NCBI RefSeq assembly: GCF_900103525.1
Contig: NZ_FNHN01000001.1
Coordinates: forward strand, 312,958 to 376,957
DNA from: Bacillus sp. OK048
GTDB lineage: Bacteria; Bacillota; Bacilli; Bacillales; Cytobacillaceae
Length of the DNA: 64,000 nucleotides
Direction of reading: 5' to 3'
This document shows positions 1-7,166 of the stretch, piece by piece. Below the pieces are notes generated by a model. The model searched no databases. It saw nothing but the letters and a program-made list of their open reading frames with translations, and was not told where the DNA came from. A program made the translations under genes and the position numbers. How positions within the stretch are numbered: the first letter of the stretch is position 1; every line of letters begins with the position of its first letter.

Positions 1-359
1 CCATCGTTTGGTCTTGATTTGGATTCACGTTTATTGATGACTTCTGTCTCCACATAAATCGTGTCACCAGGGAAGACAGGATTCGTAAACTTAACGTATT
101 CAAAACCAAGATTTCCGACTGTTGTTCCCAGGGTCGTATCGTTGACAGTAAGTCCCATCGCTGTTCCAAGGGTAAATAAGCTGTTTACTAAAGGTTTTCC
201 GTACTGTGACTTGGCAGCATATTCTGCATCCAGATGCAATGGTGCCGGGTTCATGGTAAGGGTAGAGAACAAGACATTGTCATAGTCATAAATCGTGCGT
301 CCTGTTTCATGTTTAAAAACTTGTCCGATTTCGTATTCTTCATAGTATAATCCAGCCAT
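1..359 (-). CDS. MaoC-family (R)-hydratase, 3' part outside window
   Basis: Translation of the minus strand from ATG at 359 gives an open frame of about 119 residues that runs off the window edge. It has the hotdog-fold hydratase look of the MaoC family, including the NPAPLHLDAEYA segment that matches the family's catalytic Asp/His signature. MaoC proteins hydrate the double bond of enoyl-CoA type substrates. The gene lies 53 nt downstream of the CitE-like lyase on the same strand, so the two are probably co-transcribed. That pairing is seen in itaconate (itaconyl-CoA hydratase plus citramalyl-CoA lyase) and mesaconyl-CoA pathways. The exact substrate is inference. Confidence 0.85.
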   Translation of the reverse strand, partial: MAGLYYEEYEIGQVFKHETGRTIYDYDNVLFSTLTMNPAPLHLDAEYAAKSQYGKPLVNSLFTLGTAMGLTVNDTTLGTTVGNLGFEYVKFTNPVFPGDTIYVETEVINKRESKSRPND

Positions 360-412
360 ATATAACTCTCTCCTTTTTCAATATGCATTCTCTTTAATTA
401 ATTTGATCAATT

Positions 413-1297
413 TTATATCATGCCGAAAATACGGGCTCTTTCTACCACTTCCTGGGCAGTCTTCAAGTGGGCGATGTCAATGAAAGTATCTCGATAACGT
501 ACTGCTGATGTTCCTTCTGCCTCGGCCTTCTTCATCGCTTCGATTATTCCCTGTGAGAATTCAATTTCTTCACGGGATGGGGAGAAGATTTCGTTCAAAA
601 CTGGGACATGTGTGGGATAGATTGTCATGCATCCGGTGAAACCGAGTTGCTTGCTAAAAAGTGCATCCTCCCGAAATCCTTCGAAATCATCAATCTCAGT
701 CCATACTCCTCCGATGACACCCTTAAGACCAGCCGCCCTTATATCAAGCACCCTCTTTGATCGCAAATATAGCGTTTCTGTACCTTCTTTCGTCCAAACA
801 AATCCGACGTTACGTTGGATGTCTCCTCCCTTTGCGTTACCTGCGAATACCGCCTTTACCCTGTTGGATGCTTTACAAATATCGTAACAGTCTCGAATTC
901 CTGCGGCCGTTTCTAAAAGTGGAATAATCTCAATCTTACCCTGTTGGAGTCCCCGCCTCTCCTCTAAGAACGACAGGATGGTGTCTACTTTCTTTATCTG
1001 CTCTACAGAATCTGCCTTAGGTATCACTACACCATCGAGGTGCTCATCAGTTATTGCCTCCAAATCAGCATTGTACAAATCTGTTTCAAGATCGTTAATT
1101 CGTACATAGACACATTGGTTTTGTTCCTTAAGTGTGCTAAAGCACTCCTTGATAATCTGCCTTGCTTCTTGTTTCTGATTAGGAGGTACCGCATCCTCCA
1201 AATCTAAAATTAAAGCATCTGCTTGATATTTTTTCGCTTTTAGAATCCAGTCACGCTTGTTTGCTGGTATAAATAACATTGAGCGAATCGGTTTCAT
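413..1297 (-). CDS. CitE-like CoA lyase (HpcH/HpaI aldolase family)
   Basis: The 294-residue product has the size and motifs of the citrate lyase beta / malyl-CoA lyase / citramalyl-CoA lyase family. Visible are LFIPANKRDW near the N-terminus, LDLEDAVPP at about 31-39, LLETAAGI with an acidic metal ligand near 129, and GNAKGGDI near 153-160. The family cleaves beta-hydroxyacyl-CoA substrates such as malyl-CoA, methylmalyl-CoA or citramalyl-CoA. The start at 1297 is preceded by AAAGGGG. It is the first intact gene of an operon that continues into the MaoC hydratase. Two sigma-54 promoters and a cre site lie upstream, which suggests SigL activation with catabolite repression. Confidence 0.85.
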   Translation of the reverse strand: MKPIRSMLFIPANKRDWILKAKKYQADALILDLEDAVPPNQKQEARQIIKECFSTLKEQNQCVYVRINDLETDLYNADLEAITDEHLDGVVIPKADSVEQIKKVDTILSFLEERRGLQQGKIEIIPLLETAAGIRDCYDICKASNRVKAVFAGNAKGGDIQRNVGFVWTKEGTETLYLRSKRVLDIRAAGLKGVIGGVWTEIDDFEGFREDALFSKQLGFTGCMTIYPTHVPVLNEIFSPSREEIEFSQGIIEAMKKAEAEGTSAVRYRDTFIDIAHLKTAQEVVERARIFGMI

Positions 1298-1382
1298 TTT
1301 TCATTTCCCCTTTCAGTGTTTCAGTTTCGAAGTATTTTGGGTTCAAGGTTACGATATTACTAGACTTTTTAAACTAGTAAAC

Positions 1383-1396
1383 TCAAAGCGCTTTCA
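1383..1396. promoter_or_regulatory. cre site (CcpA operator)
   Basis: TCAAAGCGCTTTCA on the plus strand (TGAAAGCGCTTTGA on the minus) is a near-perfect match to the Bacillus cre consensus. It lies between the proximal sigma-54 promoter (1445-1460) and the citE-like start, so bound CcpA could block transcription downstream of the start site. Confidence 0.7.
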
Positions 1397-1444
1397 TTCT
1401 TGATTACCCGACTCCATTTAACTTTTTCCTCTAACATTTATTAA

Positions 1445-1460
1445 TGCAAAATTCATGCCA
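1445..1460 (-). promoter_or_regulatory. sigma-54 (-24/-12) promoter, proximal, for the citE-like gene
   Basis: The minus strand reads TGGCATGAATTTTGCA, with GG and GC 10 nt apart as SigL requires. The predicted start would leave a leader of roughly 135 nt to the citE-like gene. Confidence 0.75.
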
Positions 1461-1591
1461 ACAAATATTACTAATAGAAACCTAATTTACTACTATCGAG
1501 AAATTTAAATTTAATGTTTTTTTACATTTTTGATGTATTTTCGCATGATAGTGAAGTTTTCCTAAAGAGGATTTAGTCTTAATCCAGCTTC

Positions 1592-1633
1592 CTACAAATG
1601 AATGGTGTCATATGTAAAATCATATAGATGCAA
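1592..1633 (-). pseudogene. remnant of a gene start (13 codons)
   Basis: The minus strand carries a very strong ribosome site, AAGGAGGTGATAGC, directly before a TTG codon at 1633. The frame closes after 13 codons with TAG. It lies downstream of the distal sigma-54 promoter (1735-1750) and upstream of the proximal one. It may be the leftover 5' end of a deleted operon gene. The product cannot be recognised. Confidence 0.3.
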
Positions 1634-1734
1634 GCTATCACCTCCTTGAAATTTCCCTTAGGTTTCTACATATTCAATCAAAGGGTTCACTCTCCTTACT
1701 ATTTTTAATAATTTCACTAACTACTTAATTCTTT

Positions 1735-1750
1735 TGCAATAAACGTGCCA
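1735..1750 (-). promoter_or_regulatory. sigma-54 (-24/-12) promoter, distal
   Basis: The minus strand reads TGGCACGTTTATTGCA, a full consensus match with correct GG to GC spacing. A palindrome suitable as an activator site lies 70-90 bp upstream. Confidence 0.85.
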
Positions 1751-1821
1751 AATTATAAAGCTCCATTTTCACTACAATTTTTTGAAATATTCATACAAAA
1801 AATGCAATACTCCATTTAATC

Positions 1822-1839
1822 TAATGTAAAGTTACATTA
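1822..1839. promoter_or_regulatory. 18-bp palindrome, candidate activator (UAS) site
   Basis: TAATGTAAAGTTACATTA has 8-bp perfect arms around AG. It lies 72-89 bp upstream of the distal sigma-54 promoter, the usual place for a bEBP site. A similar palindrome lies upstream of the 12265-12280 promoter. Confidence 0.45.
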
Positions 1840-2002
1840 ATAATGCAGAAATTGGTTCATCACCTAAATAAAGTGAGATAGCTAGAATTACTGGAATTTG
1901 ACAGATAAACGGTTAGGAAATAATAAGAAAGAGATTGAAGAAAGAAACGATTAGATACATACGGGAGAATTGAACCAACTGAATAGCCATCGATTCCTGC
2001 TA

Positions 2003-2071
2003 TTTATGCATCTTTTACATTAAATTGATGTGTTATTTGCTTTGTTTGTTAGAAATGTTGCTTGTTATAAT
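2003..2071 (+). promoter_or_regulatory. promoter/operator repeat, copy A (orphan)
   Basis: This plus-strand segment is nearly identical to 6191-6259 over its first ~43 bp. It shares a palindrome (ACATTAAATTGATGT here, ACATCAAATTGATGT in copy B) and a TTGTTT-N18-TATAAT sigma-A promoter at the same 63-nt offset. No gene follows on the plus strand before the 3' end of the convergent LysR gene, so this copy looks orphaned. Confidence 0.5.
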
Positions 2072-2078
2072 AATAAAT

Positions 2079-2118
2079 AAGCACGACTGTAGTTTTTTAA
2101 TTACCACAACTCGTGCTT
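2079..2118. terminator. hairpin, possible terminator of the LysR gene
   Basis: AAGCACGA and TCGTGCTT form an 8-bp stem around a 24-nt loop with some further pairing. On the minus strand it is followed by an A/T-rich tract. It lies about 70 bp past the LysR stop codon. Confidence 0.4.
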
Positions 2119-2187
2119 ACTTTCTTCCTATCTATAAATCAATTAACGTGTGTAAACTGTATAAGAATCAAAGGATTCATCAGCTTT

Positions 2188-3084
2188 TTAGATCGCTTTA
2201 TTACAATTTTCTCCATGGTATGATAACATGAAATCTTTGAAATAGAGTGCAGCTTTTGAAATAAAACCCTCTTTTTTATGAATTAAATAGATTGTTCTCC
2301 AAACATTAAAATCGGAAATCGGGATCCTCGCAACATGACTGACATTTTGGATAACTGAATCAGGAGCAAGTGCAACCCCCATGTTTGCTGCAACTAAACC
2401 GATAATACTATTAATTTCTAATCCATCATATGCAATATTTAAGTTTATATTTTTTTCTGAAAAATGTGTATCTATTAATTTTCTTAGTTCAGTATCAGAA
2501 TTGTAATGAATAAAGTCCTCGTTCGTTAGGTCGCTCATTTTAATACTTTTCTTATTTACAAAATGATGATCCAACGAGGTAATTAATACAATTTTTTCTT
2601 TGAAAATTGGGTGATAGGCTAAATCGGAAAATGACTTAAATTGTGTTGCAAAGCCAAAATCAATTTCATTGGTTAATAAATCATTTACAATTACCTCTGC
2701 GTTATCTTCTCTTAATGTTATAGAATGACCAGGATTCGTCTTTTGAAAATCTATAAGTAACGTGGGAATATAGTGTAATCCAAGGCTATGCACAAATGAA
2801 ATGGCAATATTTCCAGCATTGGGATGTACAAGTTCTTTTAAGTTTTCTTTTGAGATTTCTACTTGGTTTACAATTTTTTTTGCATCCTCTAAAAAAGCTT
2901 TACCGTATCTGTTTAATAAGATTTTTCTATTTTTTCTATCGAATAAAGGGACACCCAACTCACTTTCTAGTGATGTAATGGAACGACTTAAAGCGGATTG
3001 AGATAAGGATAGAATCTCAGAAGCCTTTGTCATATGTTCCTGCTCAGCAGCAACGATAAAGTAATGTAATTGTATGATATCCAT
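2188..3084 (-). CDS. LysR-family transcriptional regulator
   Basis: The 298-residue product is standard LysR length. An N-terminal winged helix-turn-helix (about 1-60, with ASEILSLSQSALSRSITSLE) is followed by the two-lobed effector-binding region. GGGGGAAG lies just before the ATG at 3084. A consensus sigma-54 promoter sits 54-69 nt upstream, which is unusual for a LysR gene and suggests it belongs to the same SigL circuit as the catabolic genes. LysR regulators often control neighbouring organic-acid genes, so the citE-like/MaoC pair or the 6.3 kb operon are likely targets. The effector is unknown. Confidence 0.85.
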   Translation of the reverse strand: MDIIQLHYFIVAAEQEHMTKASEILSLSQSALSRSITSLESELGVPLFDRKNRKILLNRYGKAFLEDAKKIVNQVEISKENLKELVHPNAGNIAISFVHSLGLHYIPTLLIDFQKTNPGHSITLREDNAEVIVNDLLTNEIDFGFATQFKSFSDLAYHPIFKEKIVLITSLDHHFVNKKSIKMSDLTNEDFIHYNSDTELRKLIDTHFSEKNINLNIAYDGLEINSIIGLVAANMGVALAPDSVIQNVSHVARIPISDFNVWRTIYLIHKKEGFISKAALYFKDFMLSYHGENCNKAI

Positions 3085-3137
3085 TTTCTTCCCCCAGGTT
3101 CTTTTTAATATATTAATTAGTTATCACTATTTATTTA

Positions 3138-3153
3138 TGCAAATAACGTGCCA
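3138..3153 (-). promoter_or_regulatory. sigma-54 (-24/-12) promoter ahead of the LysR gene
   Basis: The minus strand reads TGGCACGTTATTTGCA, matching the SigL consensus with correct spacing. The predicted start gives a leader of about 40 nt to the LysR ATG. Confidence 0.8.
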
Positions 3154-3282
3154 AAATTAAATTTTAAAGAAAATTCAACACCTTAAAAAAGTCGGGCTTA
3201 CTGTTTTGCTATTAGAAATTAGGTTGGAAAAGAAGGGGAGTAAAATAAGAATCCGTGATTTCTTATATTAAGATGGAAGCAA

Positions 3283-3438
3283 CTAAGCAAGTAGCATTTC
3301 TTTAGAGGAGTTTACAGATGTAAACGTAATTGATGGTTTGTCCGTGGGATCAATAACAGTGCCATTTTTATCGACTTTTAAACTGCAGATCTTCCTGGTG
3401 AAATCTTTCACCTTAAGGTATGGTTTTGTCATCATCAT
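3283..3438 (-). CDS. small ORF or gene fragment, unknown function
   Basis: The minus strand from ATG at 3438 encodes 51 residues beginning MMMTKPYLKVKDF and ending KEMLLA. AAGGGA lies a few bases before the start. The composition looks protein-like, but I recognise no family. It could be a genuine small gene or the 5' end of a deleted one. A 16-bp palindrome, GTTTACAGATGTAAAC (3310-3325), lies inside it, about 157 bp upstream of the LysR sigma-54 promoter. It could be a regulatory site. Confidence 0.3.
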   Translation of the reverse strand: MMMTKPYLKVKDFTRKICSLKVDKNGTVIDPTDKPSITFTSVNSSKEMLLA

Positions 3439-3523
3439 TAATTATCCCTTAATCGCATCCTTTTTTACCGCTTATAAACGTGCATCGGTACCCCTCTCCC
3501 TTCTTTAATTTAAGCTGTGATGT

Positions 3524-3564
3524 AAATAAAAGAATCTTAGTTCGACAGCTAGACACTAAGATTC
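3524..3564 (-). terminator. terminator downstream of the acyl-CoA synthetase remnant
   Basis: On the minus strand GAATCTTAG and CTAAGATTC form a 9-bp stem followed by TTTTATTT. Confidence 0.6.
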
Positions 3565-3580
3565 GGGATTTTGTAATTTT

Positions 3581-4175
3581 TTAAAGTATTACATTTTTAA
3601 TGTGACTATACAAATCTATTTTTCTTATTTTCACAGTGGATGTTCTCGGAAATTGCTCCATGAAAATAATCTTATCCGGAACCTTATAGTCCTCGATTTT
3701 ATTTTTAATAAAATCTTTTAGTTCTTCTTTGGAAATCTTTGATCCCGTACAAAGTCTAATACAGGCACAAGGTATGTCGCCCAATAGTAAATCTTTTAAT
3801 CCGATAATCGCAACACCAGCAACATTAAGATGAGTGAGGAAAATTTCTCTTGTGGAAAAATATTGTAGGCCCCTTTTTTAATCACTTCATTTTTCCCACC
3901 AATTATGCGGATATACCCTGCTTCATCAGTAGTAGCCAAGTCCCCTGAATAAACCCAGCCATCTCTAAATAACTTCTCTTGTTTTTTCAGGCATAGCATA
4001 ATATCTTTTCATAAGTCCAAAGCTGCGGCAAATTAATTCTCCAACCCCATCAACAATCGCACTTTATTTAATGGGCTGTAACAATTGCAAGATGGACGAT
4101 ATTTTTACGGGTGAGCATGGCACCTTTTGGCTTTCCTTATGTTCCTGAAGTAAGAGTATCGAAAAATGTCATTGT
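3581..4175 (-). pseudogene. acyl-CoA synthetase (AMP-binding) remnant
   Basis: Fragments of an AMP-forming acyl-CoA ligase appear in several frames of the minus strand. Near 4160-4090 there is a TLTSGT motif, a stop, then GKPKGAMLTRKNI (the AMP-binding signature). At 3999-3800 comes RDGWVYSGDLATTDEAGYI. At about 3725-3590 comes the C-terminal lysine segment EQFPRTSTVKIRKIDLY. Frameshifts, stops and missing central sequence make it clearly non-functional. Its position suggests it once activated the substrate of the surrounding acyl-CoA pathway. Confidence 0.85.
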
Positions 4176-4219
4176 TACAATCACCTCTAACAACTCACAA
4201 CATTTGTTTATAAAATGGT

Positions 4220-5212
4220 TTATTTATAATAATAGTACTTATTATTAACGTAGAGTTTCTTTATTTCACCATTTTGTACTAGATATTCCAAATGGGACAA
4301 TGTTTCAGGAAACGCAAATCGAACTATGATCGACTCAGGTAAATGTCCAAACAATTCCATTGATATATCCAAAGCTGATATGCAATTGTTGGTTCCTTCT
4401 TGTTTATTCATTAAGATAGTTTTAACCAGTTCTAGCCTATGACCATGGTGATCAATTATCTCATCCACTCTTTTTTCAAGGTTGGTAATTAATTGCCTAT
4501 GTCCAGGTAATGTTATAGCCGCCGGAAGACTTCGAATACTTCTTAAAGAAAAAAAGAAATCACTTAATGGGTTGGCAGCAGAGTTGGCAAGGAATGAAAT
4601 ATTAGGAGTAATTTCGGGCAAAACAAGGTCATTTGAAATAAAAACAGCTTCCTCCTCACACCAAAATGTCATTAAACCCTCAGTATGCCCCGGGGACCAA
4701 ATCGTTTTAAAACGGTAATCTCCCAATTGGATTTCATCCCCATTTGATAATAGTGTAATATCTTTGGGATGTGGTGTGATGTTTAAATAACTACTTTTAT
4801 AATGATTATCAAGATCCAACACAGCTTTTTCCGGCATACCATATTCCATAAAAAATTGCTTTAACTTTGATGGATAAGATTTATCAAGCCAATTTCGCTC
4901 TATAGTTTTTTTCTCTTTATCAAGCAACAGTACTGGGGCTCCGGTTATTTCTTGGAGCCAGCCTGCAGCCCCATAGTGATCAGGATGAAAATGAGTAACA
5001 ATAATTTTTGATATATCATTGTAATCAATACGTAATTCTTCAAAGACTTTATACCAGGTTTTTTCACTTTGTTGATTATGAAAACCGCAATCCACTATAC
5101 TCCAACCATCCTGCCCTTTAATAAAATAAATGTTAATAGCTTTAAGGGGAACAGGTATGTCTAAGGAAAGTTTGTATATATTGGGGTATACTTCTTCTAT
5201 TAATTTTTGCAT
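4220..5212 (-). CDS. MBL-fold metallo-hydrolase
   Basis: The 330-residue product has the metallo-beta-lactamase fold signature VTHFHPDHYGAAG (His74, His76, Asp78, His79), a later GHTEGL segment, and the C-terminal LPGHRQL histidine. It binds two metal ions and is probably a cytoplasmic thioesterase or lactonase-like hydrolase. It is a paralogue of the protein at 11097-12044, and both sit among acyl-CoA genes. The C-terminal ~80 residues resemble a winged-helix extension seen in some of these proteins. The substrate is unknown. It was probably the gene after the Etf remnant in the same operon. Confidence 0.8.
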   Translation of the reverse strand: MQKLIEEVYPNIYKLSLDIPVPLKAINIYFIKGQDGWSIVDCGFHNQQSEKTWYKVFEELRIDYNDISKIIVTHFHPDHYGAAGWLQEITGAPVLLLDKEKKTIERNWLDKSYPSKLKQFFMEYGMPEKAVLDLDNHYKSSYLNITPHPKDITLLSNGDEIQLGDYRFKTIWSPGHTEGLMTFWCEEEAVFISNDLVLPEITPNISFLANSAANPLSDFFFSLRSIRSLPAAITLPGHRQLITNLEKRVDEIIDHHGHRLELVKTILMNKQEGTNNCISALDISMELFGHLPESIIVRFAFPETLSHLEYLVQNGEIKKLYVNNKYYYYK

Positions 5213-5295
5213 TTTTAATTCTCCAATCCTCGTTTAGAAAAAGATCCAATCCTGTTTAGGTTAGCTCTTTTCCCCTAAACAGAACTGGGAACAAA

Positions 5296-6033
5296 TTATG
5301 AAATATCAACGATATCCTATGTTGCAACTCGGTCTTCCACTTCTTTTGCTTTTGTACCGTCGCTGATCATTGTTAAGCAAAACGGACAACCGCTTCCGGA
5401 TCCTTATTGATTGCAACGATACCCTTGAGTTCGACATCCCTGCTAAATGCTGGATGGCACCTGAGATACCAATTGCAATAAAAAGGTCGCCTTGATTTGA
5501 ACCTGAACATTTGGGACATCACCAGATCGTGATTCATCTTTCTCAAGTGGCTCGATATTATTTGGACGAATCGTCGCCAAAACAAGGCCTTTGACTTTCA
5601 TTTTTTCAAATGTTTTCCCTGCGTAAATTGGAACTGTGAAAACTGCTTCTTCTCCATCCATTTCTAAATTTACCGCATCAGAAACTAAACCAGCCTCTAA
5701 TTTAACTGCGATTCTTGGGGCTACATCTTTACCTTGGGCAGTATGTCCCATCACTATACCTGCCGGTTTTTCTACATCAAGCACTTGAAGCAATGCTTGT
5801 TGATATGCATCTGTTGTATAAACTTGCAAATCAGAATGTTCTACTTTAACAACACGATCTGCCCCATATTGAATCATCTTTTGAGCTTCTTCAACAATTT
5901 TTTCTCCAATTAATGCAGCAACTACCTCGCCGCCATCAACCGTTACATTACCAGCTAGAATAATATCAGCATTTTGATCTTTTAAATAAGTTGAAAGAAT
6001 TTTGGCTGTCCCGTATTGATCTATCTCTTTTGT
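5296..6033 (-). pseudogene. EtfB/EtfA/Fe-S oxidoreductase chimeric remnant
   Basis: The minus strand encodes pieces of three proteins joined by deletions. An EtfB-like piece (ILAGNVTVDGG, about 6020-5940) runs straight into EtfA sequence (GEVVAALIGEKIVEEAQ, then YTTDAYQQALLQV and GHTAQGKDVAPRIAVKLEAG). The EtfA part is frameshifted near 5450-5490, where AIGISGAIQHLAGM appears in another frame. It then joins the C-terminus of a cysteine-rich (Fe-S) oxidoreductase (SGCPFCLTMISDGTKAKEVE), which itself has a TAG. Electron transfer from acyl-CoA dehydrogenases was presumably the ancestral role. Confidence 0.8.
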
Positions 6034-6190
6034 TCATAAAAACACGTCCCCTTATTAATTATATTCTATTTCGAAGATTCTAAAAAATTAATATAGTATT
6101 TTACTATATTAATTTTCTTTCCAACTTATAGGTTGGATCTAAAAGTCCTTTTATGGATGTTCTCATTGTAACATGCTTTATGACAATAAA

Positions 6191-6259
6191 TTTATGCATA
6201 TTTTACATCAAATTGATGTGTTATTTGCTTTGTTTATTTGATAGGACCATCGTTATAAT
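6191..6259 (+). promoter_or_regulatory. promoter/operator repeat, copy B, for the enoyl-CoA hydratase operon
   Basis: A 15-bp palindrome ACATCAAATTGATGT (6206-6220) precedes a TTGTTT-N18-TATAAT sigma-A promoter (TATAAT at 6254-6259), about 50 bp ahead of the gene at 6309. Copy A at 2003-2071 has the same layout. Confidence 0.6.
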
Positions 6260-6308
6260 AAAATGAAAGAAATGCAAAAATATTTCGACTTTAAAAGGGA
6301 GTGGGAAG

Positions 6309-7091
6309 ATGGGATATTTAAAGATTGATAGAATAGGACCGGAGGGAGCTATTGTTAATGTTCAATTAGATCGCCCTGAAATGAGAAATGCATTTAACAC
6401 TGAAATGGCTAGAGAAATTCTTGAGACATTTCAAAACCTAGCAAAATCACATGCAAGAGTGGTGATCGTTTCATCTACTAATTCAAAGGCATTTTGTTCA
6501 GGTGCTGATTTAATAGAACGAAATGGTATGACGGAAGAAGAGTGGAAGGAACAACATAAACTATTTGAAGAGGCATTCTATGCCATTTTCGATTTACCAC
6601 AGCCAACGATCGCCGCAATTGATGGGTATGCTGTAGCCGGCGGTTTTGAGATGGCGCTCAATTGTGATTTTATCATTGCTACAAAAACTTCCACTTTCGG
6701 TCTTGCTGAAGCAACACGTGGTATTATGCCAGGTTGTGGTGGGACACGCCTTCTTTCAAAAAGGATTGGAGTACATTTAGCAAAGGAATGGATCTGTACT
6801 GGAAAGATGGTTTCTGCAATTGAAGGTAATCAAGCAGGTTTATTAAATCGATTAACAACTACTGATCATTTGCTAGAAGAAGCGACAAAACTTGCTGAAT
6901 CCCTGGCAAAAAATGCTCCCATAGCTGTTCAGACGATAAAAAAGGCTATTGACGCTTTATACAAAATGGAAGAAAGTCAAGCCAGGGAGCAAGAAATCGT
7001 TTTCTACAACCGTTGTATCAATACTGAAGATCGCTTAGAAGGTGTAAGAGCCTTTGTTGAAAAACGTCCACCTGTATTTGTCGGAAGATAA
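6309..7091 (+). CDS. enoyl-CoA hydratase/isomerase family protein
   Basis: The 260-residue length is typical of crotonases. The oxyanion-hole segments KAFCSGADLIE and DGYAVAGGFEMALNCDF are present, as is PGCGGT. Both catalytic-type glutamates appear, in LAEATRG and AKEWICTG. It should hydrate or isomerise an enoyl-CoA in a degradative pathway. AAAGGGAGTGG precedes the ATG. It is the first gene of a plus-strand operon with the acyl-CoA dehydrogenase and probably the HMG-CoA lyase. A palindromic operator and sigma-A promoter lie just upstream. The substrate is not determinable here; branched-chain or leucine-type intermediates fit the neighbours. Confidence 0.9.
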   Translation: MGYLKIDRIGPEGAIVNVQLDRPEMRNAFNTEMAREILETFQNLAKSHARVVIVSSTNSKAFCSGADLIERNGMTEEEWKEQHKLFEEAFYAIFDLPQPTIAAIDGYAVAGGFEMALNCDFIIATKTSTFGLAEATRGIMPGCGGTRLLSKRIGVHLAKEWICTGKMVSAIEGNQAGLLNRLTTTDHLLEEATKLAESLAKNAPIAVQTIKKAIDALYKMEESQAREQEIVFYNRCINTEDRLEGVRAFVEKRPPVFVGR

Positions 7092-7166
7092 GTTTTATCG
7101 AAATGTATAACTTGGCAATTATCTTTGATTAAATCACATAATTTTATATTGGAGGAGAGTTATAAA

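Larger units (their letters stand above)
1298..2187. other. regulatory intergenic region without an intact gene
   Basis: About 890 bp separate the citE-like gene from the LysR gene. I see two sigma-54 promoters, a cre site, one 18-bp palindrome, a plus-strand promoter/operator copy and a hairpin, all listed separately. I find no convincing protein-coding gene apart from a decayed start at 1592-1633. Confidence 0.6.

Noticed and set aside
2025-2231. 68-codon plus-strand frame behind promoter copy A
   Set aside because: It starts inside the promoter region, covers the hairpin and overlaps the LysR 3' end. It has no ribosome site and no protein-like composition.
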